Shown in pieces: positions 35,146-43,004 of a DNA stretch of 47,910 nt (positions are counted from its first letter, which is position 1; each line of letters begins with the position of its first letter). A model generated the notes under the pieces. The model was not told the origin of the DNA and ran no database searches. It saw only the letters and a program-made list of their open reading frames with translations. The position numbers and the translations under genes are program-made. This DNA comes from Planctomyces sp. (GTDB lineage: Bacteria; Planctomycetota; Planctomycetia; Planctomycetales; Planctomycetaceae): contig SXKJ01000419.1 of the NCBI GenBank assembly GCA_005778115.1, positions 1-47,910 of the forward strand, read 5' to 3'.

Positions 35146-35853
35146 CGGCTGCGGTTTCAACACTTTGTCGATCGCTTTGTCTAATTCGTCGGCGATGCTG
35201 ACTTCGAACGGTTCGTCGGCCACGTTGGCGGCGTCGGCTTTCTCTTGGGCCATCTTCAGAAACGCTTGCAGCTCAACGTCGGTCAGTCGCTCTTTGAGCT
35301 TGTCTGTTCCGTTGGCTTGTTTCTCCGTCAGCAGCTTCATCACCTCCTGCGATTCCTTTTCAGGGATGCTCTTCTCGAAGGCTCCGCGAGCGAATCGTTG
35401 CAGTGTGCGACGTCCCGCTTCCTTGTCGTCGTCGCTGAGGCCGGACGGCTTCACATACATCTCGTCAGCCGCCATCAGCAGGCCGAGCGGCAGCAACGGG
35501 CTCTTCGCGATTTCTTCCATCACTTTCACGAGCTGTTCGGTGCTGACTTTGCCCCCTTTGAAATCGTCAGCCAGTTGATTGATCCGATTGAGCACTCGCA
35601 CCTTGTCGTCGGGAGAGAGTTTCGACTTCGCGACGGCATCGGCCGCGACCTTCTTGGCTCCGTCTGCGACCACGGTCTTCCAATTCATGGCGATCCACGC
35701 GCCAATCGCGACGACCACCAGCAGCAGAGCCCCCGCCGCGCAACCGCATCCCAACGCGAAGTTGCGACAGCCGCTGGGCGGTGGAACCGACGAATCGTCG
35801 TGTTGCAAAGTGTCGAGCGAGTCGCGATCGCGATCATCAAGCGTGTTGGACAT
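35143..35853 (-). CDS. Small membrane protein of unknown function
   Basis: The 236-residue protein has an acidic N-terminus, one transmembrane helix (about 35-57, FALGCGCAAGALLLVVVAIG) and a helical, charged C-terminal domain rich in Lys, Asp and Ala. No known domain was recognised. The helical part (about 70-215) could be a coiled or bundle domain in the periplasm or cytoplasm. Its TAG stop lies in the right arm of the family M repeat. It stands alone, convergent to the DUF1501 gene. Confidence 0.6.
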   Translation of the reverse strand: MSNTLDDRDRDSLDTLQHDDSSVPPPSGCRNFALGCGCAAGALLLVVVAIGAWIAMNWKTVVADGAKKVAADAVAKSKLSPDDKVRVLNRINQLADDFKGGKVSTEQLVKVMEEIAKSPLLPLGLLMAADEMYVKPSGLSDDDKEAGRRTLQRFARGAFEKSIPEKESQEVMKLLTEKQANGTDKLKERLTDVELQAFLKMAQEKADAANVADEPFEVSIADELDKAIDKVLKPQP

Positions 35854-35943
35854 GGAAGGACGACCTCAGTGAGACGCAATTATGTGACTCTGCGGTGTGT
35901 GGAACGACGTGAGACTTTTCATTGAAAACAATAACTGTGGCGA

Positions 35944-38334
35944 TCAGTTGGGCGGACATAGTCGCAACCGTTGAGACACCAGCTCCGCGACCGCAGATCG
36001 CTCCAACGGCAAGACGTGATACTCACCGGAGTGCCATGCCTCGAATTGATCCGAGTAGTTCGGCGAACCGGGATGTCCCGATTGGCTCTCGGCATCGACG
36101 GCCAGCAAGCAGTTCGTCGAGAGGTCCGCGATCAGGCGATATCCAGCACCGCTGGTGGCCAGCCAATCGGGACCGCTGCCGGTGTTGCAGACCGTGATCA
36201 TGTCCCCCTTCACCGGCCCGCCGCCGTGATTGAGCAGTTGTGCCAGATCGCCACGAGAGGCCAGAACATGCTTCAGCGGCAACTGATGCAGACGGCCCCA
36301 ATGCCAAGTCGAGATGTCGGAATCGAATCGCTCAGTCAGAAAACTCAGCGTCTGTTTGAAGACACGGTGCAGTGCCGGAAGTCGCTGCCCGTCGGGAAAC
36401 CAGCCGTGCGCATCCTCCGCGAGAAGCCGAGAGGCGATTCCCTCGGCTTGCTTCGCCAACAGGTCGGCCGTGACGCCTGAGAATCGAACGTCGGCAACAG
36501 CCTTGGCCCAGAAGGTGAGAAACACATTGAACAACGTGGTCGCGACCGAATCGGCTTCGGTCCGTCCATCCCAACCGCGCAAATGTTGCACTGCGGCGCA
36601 GATTTGTGGATCAGTGAGCTCGGACAACGCGGCCAACAGCGGCGGCAGACAGGCCACACCTCGCAGAGTGACCGTGTCGTGGTGCATCGTTCGAAAGTCA
36701 TCGACCGTGAAACCCTGGCCGAGCTTGGCTTCGATCATCTGACGAATTCGCACCGCTCGATAACCGCTGCTCCAAGTGCCGCACAGCGGGAACGGGTAAT
36801 CGTCCCCCGCCAACCGATTGTTGGCGGATGCAAGCCAGCCGCGCGAAGGATCAATCGCGTGCGGCATCGCCTCGAACGGCAGCAGGCCGAGCCATTGGTG
36901 ATCGGGTTCCCAACCAGCGCGATAACCTCGCTCGACCGTCTTGCGTTGTGGAATCCTTCCCGCACAATGGACGGCGATCTGCCCCGCGATATCCGCGATG
37001 ACGAGATTGAAAGTCGGCACATGCCACGGCCGCAATGCCTCGCGGAACTCGGCGACCGTTGATGCGCGATCCATCTTCAGTAAGGCGGTCAGCCAACCTC
37101 CGTGAAACGCGCCGAGCCATTTCAAGGCCACTGGTCCCGTTTGATTTCCCGGCGGCGGCAAGATCTCTTCCACGACGGGTCCGTTGCGCGAAAAGCGAAT
37201 CGTTCGTGAGATCGGCTCAGCCCCTTTCACGCGAATGATCTCGACTACTTCGCGGGCCGGCTCCCAACGGCCATCAAACAGGAAACAGTTTGGATGCGCC
37301 GGATCGGTTCGCTCCTGATACAGATCTCGCAGCGAGCAGATGTTGTTGGTAATCCCCCACGCGACACGCTCGTTGCGCCCGAACATGATTGCCGGCATCC
37401 CGACGTAGCCCATCCCCGCGACGTTGAAGCCGCCGCCGCAGAGATGCGCTTCGTACCAACACGACACCGCTTCGATCGCGATATGCGGATCGCTGGCGAC
37501 CATCGGCATTCCCGATCGGCAATGCTGTCCCGCGACGACCCAATTGTTGCTGCCGGTTCGTTCGGGATCGCCAGTCGCTTGGCCAACGCCCTCCAGCGGC
37601 CGCTCACTCAACTCACGTCGCCGGTCGCGATACGACTCCGAAGGCACGACTGCTTCTTCGTCGGCTTCACCCAGCAGGAACTCGCGGTATAGCGGCCCAT
37701 CGCCGAGCACTCGCTTGGCCAACTCCGGCATGACGATCACTGGAAAGCGACCAGTCAGATACCAACGGAACTCGCTTTCGATCGCCAGACTGTCGATCGG
37801 CGACCACGGCTCCGGCCGATAGTTCAGTAAATCAAACTCGATCGGCAGGCACTCGCCGCTTTGAGCAATCAACGCATTCGCGCCGTCGGCGAACGCTTGC
37901 AGCGTGTCGCGCGTTTCGCTTGGCAACTGCAACCATTCCGCCTGAGCAATGCGATTCAGCCCAACGGTACGCGCCACCAAATCCAGTGGCACGCCGTCCG
38001 ACCCCAGCACCTCGGCCAGCCGGCCCAGCCCTTTGCGTCGCAGATAGTCCAACTGAAACAGCCGATCCTGTGCCATCGCGAAGCCATACCCGAACCACAA
38101 GTCGCGAGCCGACTCCGCAAAGATGTGCGGAATTCCCCAGCGGTCTCGCTCGATTGAAACGGCGGCTTGAACTCCTGCGACAACCTGCCCATCACAGCGC
38201 GGAGCACGACTTTCCGCTTCGCGTTTCCAGCGGTCATCAAATTCAGCTCGTGTCCAACCGGCCGATTGGCAAATGCTATTGATCGCTTCACCCGCACCGA
38301 GTCGCCGCAACACATCGCGATCAAGAAAAGACAT
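35944..38334 (-). CDS. Penicillin acylase-family Ntn hydrolase
   Basis: I start at ATG 38334 (MSFLDRDVLRRLGAGEAIN); the 20 extra residues of the longer frame come from a family C repeat. The 796-residue protein has the order of penicillin acylase precursors: an alpha part with VSIERDRWGIPHIFAES and GFAMAQDRLFQLDYLRRKG, a spacer, and the beta part beginning at S262 in RTGSNNWVVAG, the self-processed N-terminal nucleophile. Further motifs are DPHIAIEAVSCWYEAHL, and NNRLAGDDYPFPLCGTW with the second-site asparagine. Members hydrolyse amides such as beta-lactam side chains or acyl-homoserine lactones. No signal peptide is obvious, unlike many relatives. Confidence 0.9.
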   Translation of the reverse strand: MSFLDRDVLRRLGAGEAINSICQSAGWTRAEFDDRWKREAESRAPRCDGQVVAGVQAAVSIERDRWGIPHIFAESARDLWFGYGFAMAQDRLFQLDYLRRKGLGRLAEVLGSDGVPLDLVARTVGLNRIAQAEWLQLPSETRDTLQAFADGANALIAQSGECLPIEFDLLNYRPEPWSPIDSLAIESEFRWYLTGRFPVIVMPELAKRVLGDGPLYREFLLGEADEEAVVPSESYRDRRRELSERPLEGVGQATGDPERTGSNNWVVAGQHCRSGMPMVASDPHIAIEAVSCWYEAHLCGGGFNVAGMGYVGMPAIMFGRNERVAWGITNNICSLRDLYQERTDPAHPNCFLFDGRWEPAREVVEIIRVKGAEPISRTIRFSRNGPVVEEILPPPGNQTGPVALKWLGAFHGGWLTALLKMDRASTVAEFREALRPWHVPTFNLVIADIAGQIAVHCAGRIPQRKTVERGYRAGWEPDHQWLGLLPFEAMPHAIDPSRGWLASANNRLAGDDYPFPLCGTWSSGYRAVRIRQMIEAKLGQGFTVDDFRTMHHDTVTLRGVACLPPLLAALSELTDPQICAAVQHLRGWDGRTEADSVATTLFNVFLTFWAKAVADVRFSGVTADLLAKQAEGIASRLLAEDAHGWFPDGQRLPALHRVFKQTLSFLTERFDSDISTWHWGRLHQLPLKHVLASRGDLAQLLNHGGGPVKGDMITVCNTGSGPDWLATSGAGYRLIADLSTNCLLAVDAESQSGHPGSPNYSDQFEAWHSGEYHVLPLERSAVAELVSQRLRLCPPN

Positions 38335-38358
38335 CGTGGATGCTCCCGATAAATTCCC

Positions 38359-38433
38359 GGCGAGCGGGACGGCGTCAGCCCCCCCCCGGTGCATTGATCG
38401 CCCAACCGGGGGGCTGACGCCGCCCCGCTCGCC
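38359..38433. repeat. Palindromic repeat, family C (copy 4)
   Basis: Arms at 38359-38390 and 38405-38433 match family C, with a C run extended by a few bases in the left arm. It separates divergent genes. Confidence 0.9.
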
Positions 38434-38533
38434 TGTTTCGTTAGTGATTCAACGAGGTATAGCTACTGCCGACCTCGAACGAAAATCTCTCGCACGACGA
38501 GCGTCCGTCGGACAGCAGACGACTGTGAAGCGC

Positions 38534-38560
38534 TCGCCCTCGCTGACGCTTCGGGTTAGT
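38534..38560. repeat. Solo right arm of family E
   Basis: TCGCCCTCGCTGACGCTTCG followed by GGTTAGT is identical to the right arm at 24273-24299, and the preceding GTGAAGCG is shared too. The left arm is missing, so this is a decayed or recombined copy. Confidence 0.8.
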
Positions 38561-38568
38561 GTTCGATC

Positions 38569-41214
38569 ATGACAGCCCACATCACCCATCGCCGTCATTC
38601 CTCTGGCCCCATTCCTCCGCCGAAATCTTTCTGCCAGAGGAATGGGGCCAAAGGAATGTTCTGGCTGTTGCTGGTGATCTCAGCCGCGTCAGAGCTGCGG
38701 GCTGATGACGCGACCGCGCGGTTTTACGAGCAACTTCGCCAGAGGCAGCTCTTCAGCTTGGTCGAGTCGGACGGCTTACGGCGTCTCGAAGCGAAATCGC
38801 TGAGCGACCGTGAGCGCGGTGAGTTGGTCTTGGAACTCTCGCGAACATACACGGCGCATGCATGGCACACCGTCGGGTCCGAGCAAGCGGACCTGTGGCA
38901 CCGTGCCGCGAAAGTCATCGTCGAACATTTGGAGCAGACGAAGTCAGCGTCGCGTCAGGAACTCTTTGAAACGCAATTGGCGTTGATTGACCTGAGCCGA
39001 GCGGAATGGTCGCTCGCGCAGACGGAGTTACAGCCAGAGGATCGCAAGTTGCGTCAACAAGGACGAGCGGCGATTGATGCCGCGTTGGAACGACTCGCTC
39101 CGCTGGAGAAAACGATCGGTCAGCAGGTGCGTCAGAGTTCCACAGACGCGGCGGCGGGAAGCCGGCCGACCTCGAAGGACTCCGCAGACAAGCTCTCGTT
39201 GTATGAGCGGCGTGCGTTGTGGATGCAGCTTCGCTTTCGGCTGGGGTTCGCTCGGCTGACGCAATCACGGCTCGCAACCGAGAGCGCGGACCGCGCGGCG
39301 GCGCTGGTCGCGGCGGACGAGTGGCTGCTGCCGCTCGCGACCGCGTCGAGCAATGACCGATTGACGGGCGAGAGCCAGCTCGTGTTGGCTGAAGTCGCGC
39401 GTCTGCGCGGCGATCTCGACCGTGCGACAAAGATGTTGATCGCTTTTGAGAAGTTTATCGCGGAGGACACGTCGCTCGAACTGCGAGAGCGATTCGTCAT
39501 CGAGCGCTTGCGGGGAATGCTCGCCAAGCGGCAACTGACCGAGGCGGCATCTTGGCTGATCGAACAACGCCGGACCGGCGTCTTGAAAGTAGACGGAGCG
39601 AATTCGTTAGCGATGTCGGCTGAGCTGTCCTACTGGCAAATTGCGATCGAGCTCGCCGTGTGGCGAGCCACCGTTGAGCGTGGCGACGCCAAACTGACGA
39701 GCGAGATGTGGGAGCGTGTCTCGGCCGAAGTCGCACGGCTGCAAACGACCGACGGTGGGTATTGGGCCGCGCGTGCGCAGCTCGATTGGCAGCGGGAACG
39801 GGACGTGCGCGACTACGGAGCAGAACTCGCAAGCCTCGTGCATCAGGCTCGATCGTCGTTTTCTTCAGATCAGATTGACCTGGCGATTTCTCGCTATGAC
39901 GCAGCACTCGCCGCGGCGCGGAAGAAACCGCAAGAGGATTCCCAAAAGAGCTTGCTACTTGAGCTTGCCGACACCCGCGCGTCGCTGCTGTTCCGAGCCA
40001 ACCGATTCGACGAAGCCGCCACTGCGTTTCGCGAACTGGCCGAAGCGCCGCGACATGACCGCTCGGCCGCGACCCATTTGCTCTGGGCGATGAGTCTCGG
40101 CAAGCAGTTCGAGAAGGAGCCGAACGACGAGCACCGCGATCGGTTCCTAGAAACGCTTCGCCAAGTGCGCGACCGATATGCCAGTCAGCCAGAGTCCGCC
40201 GAAGCGGCTTGGCTGCTAGGCCAAATGCACGAACGGCAACAGCAATTCCTTGAAGCCATCGAAGTGTTCGCGTCGATCCCGGCGATGCACGCACGCTACG
40301 ACGAAGCGTGGGCCGGGATCGCCCGCAGTCACGGCCGACAGATCGCAAGGTTGCGGGCCGAAAACAAGCCGACTGCGGAAGCCGAGTCGGCGGCGATCCA
40401 GCAATTGCAGCCAGCCGTGGAGTTGCGAATTTCCAATCTCAAATCTCAAACCTCAGATTTCAAATCGGAAATCTCAAATCCCCAAGCAGAAATACTCGTC
40501 CGATTCGCACGGCTTTTGATGGAGCGGCAGCCAGCGGACTACAAGTCGGCGGATCAATGGCTGGAGGCGGTTCTCGCGCGATCGAAAGACCGCGATTGGC
40601 TGAAAGCTGCGGAGCAACTCCGAGTCGTGTCGCTCGCCGGACAGCGGCGAATCGACGAGGCAGAGAAGCTGATCGGCGCACTCGAAGAATCGGGGCCAGA
40701 GGAATTGCTCGCTCTGTTGGACGGACTCGCGTCGGTCGCGGCTCAGTGCGATAGGGGGACGCAGCGGCTGGTGGCTGAGTTGCAATTGCGAGCGTCCCAA
40801 TCATTGACCGAAGCACCCTCGAAGCTGACTGATGCGCAACGACTGCGCTTGTGGCGAGCACGCGCGGAAGCGTTCTCAGCCACGGGTCAGCCGACGAAAG
40901 CGGTCGCCGTCTATGAGCAGCTCGTCGAAAAGGCACCACGCGACGCAAAACTGCTCCGCACAGCCGCCGAGTTATGTGAGTCGCTCAGTTCGACGACTGG
41001 AGATCAACACGCAAAAACCTACTGGCGACGATTGGAAGGAGTGCTCAAGGCAGGAAGTCCGGAATGGCTCGACGCGCGCTGGCATGTGATCCGGAATTGC
41101 CGACAGCTTGGTGAAAAGACAGAAGCCGACAAACTGCTGAAGGTCACGAAGCTGCTGTATCCCGAACTTGGCGGGCAGGCGATGCGAGCGAGGTTTGAGG
41201 AGTTCGAACGTTAG
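38569..41214 (+). CDS. Large exported TPR-like helical protein
   Basis: The 881-residue frame starts at ATG 38569. A hydrophobic stretch (MFWLLLVISAASELRA, about 30-45) is the likely signal, but the codons before it overlap a palindrome at 38596-38658. The native start may therefore be ATG 38656, whose three bases end the repeat. The body is all-helical with tetratrico-like pairs (ADTRASLLFRANRFDEAATAF, EAAWLLGQMHERQQQFLEAIEVFA, ARAEAFSATGQPTKAVAVYEQL), which fits a periplasmic scaffold. Residues about 620-639 (ISNLKSQTSDFKSEISNPQA) look like an inserted AT-rich segment. Function is unknown. Confidence 0.7.
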   Translation: MTAHITHRRHSSGPIPPPKSFCQRNGAKGMFWLLLVISAASELRADDATARFYEQLRQRQLFSLVESDGLRRLEAKSLSDRERGELVLELSRTYTAHAWHTVGSEQADLWHRAAKVIVEHLEQTKSASRQELFETQLALIDLSRAEWSLAQTELQPEDRKLRQQGRAAIDAALERLAPLEKTIGQQVRQSSTDAAAGSRPTSKDSADKLSLYERRALWMQLRFRLGFARLTQSRLATESADRAAALVAADEWLLPLATASSNDRLTGESQLVLAEVARLRGDLDRATKMLIAFEKFIAEDTSLELRERFVIERLRGMLAKRQLTEAASWLIEQRRTGVLKVDGANSLAMSAELSYWQIAIELAVWRATVERGDAKLTSEMWERVSAEVARLQTTDGGYWAARAQLDWQRERDVRDYGAELASLVHQARSSFSSDQIDLAISRYDAALAAARKKPQEDSQKSLLLELADTRASLLFRANRFDEAATAFRELAEAPRHDRSAATHLLWAMSLGKQFEKEPNDEHRDRFLETLRQVRDRYASQPESAEAAWLLGQMHERQQQFLEAIEVFASIPAMHARYDEAWAGIARSHGRQIARLRAENKPTAEAESAAIQQLQPAVELRISNLKSQTSDFKSEISNPQAEILVRFARLLMERQPADYKSADQWLEAVLARSKDRDWLKAAEQLRVVSLAGQRRIDEAEKLIGALEESGPEELLALLDGLASVAAQCDRGTQRLVAELQLRASQSLTEAPSKLTDAQRLRLWRARAEAFSATGQPTKAVAVYEQLVEKAPRDAKLLRTAAELCESLSSTTGDQHAKTYWRRLEGVLKAGSPEWLDARWHVIRNCRQLGEKTEADKLLKVTKLLYPELGGQAMRARFEEFER
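38596..38658. repeat. Palindrome overlapping the start of the large TPR gene
   Basis: Arms of 22 bp (38596-38617, CATTCCTCTGGCCCCATTCC..., and 38637-38658) pair with one mismatch. The right arm ends with the ATG at 38656, in frame with the gene. Confidence 0.8.
40427..40483. repeat. AT-rich in-frame segment inside the large TPR gene
   Basis: A stretch of TTTCCAATCTCAAATCTC-like motifs, repeating CTCAAAT and TTTCAAAT, interrupts an otherwise GC-rich gene. It encodes ISNLKSQTSDFKSEISNP and keeps the frame. It resembles the CAAATCTC-type intergenic repeats of many environmental bacterial genomes, but here no second copy lies in the window. Confidence 0.6.
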
Positions 41215-41225
41215 CGCCAGCGATC

Positions 41226-41330
41226 GGCGAGCGGGGCGGCGTCAGCCCCCCGGTCTTATGCGGGAGAATGCGAAAGAGCACGTCCCGATAATGCGGAATG
41301 AACCGGGGGGCTGACGCCCCCCCGCTCGCC
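41226..41330. repeat. Palindromic repeat, family C (copy 5)
   Basis: Arms at 41226-41254 and 41302-41330 match family C with one base difference. The loop (about 47 bases) is longer than in the other copies and holds an AATGCG-type direct repeat. Confidence 0.9.
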
Positions 41331-41339
41331 AATACGTCG

Positions 41340-42710
41340 CTAGACCGCTGCGCCGGTGAAGAGCGACTCGATCACATCGCCGCGATTCAAGCGGACGGGG
41401 CGATTGAGCCGGTCGCGGACTTCGGTGTCCGGCGGAATGCCCAACACATGATAGACCGTCGCGCCGACATCGTTGGGCGAGAAGGCTCGCGTCACCGGAT
41501 ACGCGCCGATTTCGTCCGAGCGACCGATCACTTGGCCGGGACGCACGCCCGCTCCTGCGAAGAGAGCGAAGAAGCACGGCCCCCAATGATCACGGCCTTG
41601 TTGAGCATTGATCTTCGGAGTTCGACCGAACTCGCCGAGCATCATTACCAGCGTGTCCTCAAGCCGACCCGACTCTTGAAGATCATCCAGCAACGCGGAC
41701 ACACCTTGATCGACCGGCGGCAGCAAAATGTTTTTCAGCGTTGGGAAAATGTTTCCGTGGTTGTCCCACGTTTGGACGCGGCCGATGTTGGCCTGCACGA
41801 CGCGCACACCGGACTCGATCAATCGTCTCGCCAGCAACAAGGACTGGCCCGTCGTCGTCCGTCCGTAACGATCACGAACCGCGTCTGTTTCACGATTCAA
41901 TTGAAACGCCTCGGCCAATCGGCTGGAGGTCAGCAGCGACAAAGCTAACTCTTGATCGTTCTGTAATCGGAGCGATTGAGCCGCTTCGCCGAATCGCGCC
42001 TGCTGGCGATTCACCTCGTTCAGCAGCGAATGCCTCTGGCCGAGCCGGCTGACATCCAGGCCCGGCGACAGCGACAACGCATCGACTCGGAATTCCGGCT
42101 TGTTCGGGTCGCCGGTGATCTGCCACGGATCAGAATTGGGCCCCAGGAATCCGGCATGTTGCCCCGGCCAAGTCAGCGGACCTTCGCGCAAAAACGTTGG
42201 CAGGTTCACGCCGCACGGGATGCCGGTGTTCTGCGGCTGTAGAAACTGCAACGCGGCTGAGTAGCCTGGCCAGTCATCTCGCGAGGCGACTTTGTCAAAG
42301 AAGCCGCCGGGCTGTTTTTCGCCGGTCAGCACATGGTGCGTGGACATCAAGTGGTTGTTGTCGCCGTGTGAGAGCGAGCGAATCACCGCGTACCGATGAG
42401 CACGCTCGGCGAGCTTCGGCAGGTGCTCACAAATCTGATAGCCGGGGATCGAAGTCGCGATCTGCTTGAACTCACCCCGAATCTCGGCCGGAGCGTCCGG
42501 CTTCATATCAAACGTGTCGTGGTGACTAGCGGCTCCGGTCAAAAACACGATGACGAGTGACTTCGGCGTGCGAGGTGCCGCGACAGCTCGTTGGCCGGCG
42601 ACCTGAGCAAGCCCGACACCCATCAATCCCGAATACCCGACTTGCAGCAGTTCGCGGCGTGACACGCCTGTGCTGTGCTGGTGGGGGCGTAGTCGTTCGG
42701 CATTCGACAT
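41340..42710 (-). CDS. DUF1501 protein (second copy), Tat-exported
   Basis: I start at ATG 42710 (MSNAERLRPHQHSTGVSRRELLQVGYSG), where a twin-arginine signal (SRRELLQ) begins; the longer frame lacks support. The 456-residue protein has the DUF1501 core: KSLVIVFLTGAASHHDTFDMKP, HRYAVIRSLSHGDNNHLMSTHHVLTG, GVRVVQANIGRVQTWDNHGN, and MMLGEFGRTPKIN...GRDHWGPCFFALFAGAGVRPGQV. It is clearly a paralogue, not a tandem duplicate, of the gene at 33564: key motifs are shared while the rest diverges. Again no DUF1549/DUF1553 partner is adjacent. Confidence 0.92.
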   Translation of the reverse strand: MSNAERLRPHQHSTGVSRRELLQVGYSGLMGVGLAQVAGQRAVAAPRTPKSLVIVFLTGAASHHDTFDMKPDAPAEIRGEFKQIATSIPGYQICEHLPKLAERAHRYAVIRSLSHGDNNHLMSTHHVLTGEKQPGGFFDKVASRDDWPGYSAALQFLQPQNTGIPCGVNLPTFLREGPLTWPGQHAGFLGPNSDPWQITGDPNKPEFRVDALSLSPGLDVSRLGQRHSLLNEVNRQQARFGEAAQSLRLQNDQELALSLLTSSRLAEAFQLNRETDAVRDRYGRTTTGQSLLLARRLIESGVRVVQANIGRVQTWDNHGNIFPTLKNILLPPVDQGVSALLDDLQESGRLEDTLVMMLGEFGRTPKINAQQGRDHWGPCFFALFAGAGVRPGQVIGRSDEIGAYPVTRAFSPNDVGATVYHVLGIPPDTEVRDRLNRPVRLNRGDVIESLFTGAAV

Positions 42711-42833
42711 CGGTTCGTCTCCAGATCGCAAATGGGCTGCGGGGGCGAGGAAGAGAATATCACCGTTTTCCATCGGATGATAACGCGAACGTCTTGAATG
42801 GAGCCGGCACGTCGAAGATCGCCGTGTTGCCAT

Positions 42834-42960
42834 GTAGGATGCTCCGGCGTAGCTCAGTCGCTCCCGCGACTGAGGTTTTCGATCCGTGCCATTGCCGAGG
42901 ATCGCCGCATGGGAAATCCAACGTCGTTCGGAATGCGAGTCGCTGGAGCGGCTCGCCTAC
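42834..42960. repeat. Imperfect inverted repeat upstream of the esterase gene
   Basis: GTAGGATGCTCCGGCG (42834-42849) pairs with GGAGCGGCTCGCCTAC (42945-42960) with gaps. A smaller perfect dyad CTCAGTCGC/GCGACTGAG lies within it (42853-42874). Otherwise the 42711-43004 gap shows only a GGAG site before ATG 43005. Confidence 0.45.
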
Positions 42961-43004
42961 GATTCAGCAGCTTCGTCACTCTACTTTTTGGAGACTTCAA
43001 TTCG

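Noticed and set aside
42841..42892. tRNA-like GTAGCTCAGTCG next to GGTTTTCGATCC
   Set aside because: The D-arm-like and T-arm-like pieces are present but no acceptor stem or anticodon arm can be folded; the CTCAGTCGC/GCGACTGAG pair makes a simple hairpin within an imperfect inverted repeat.
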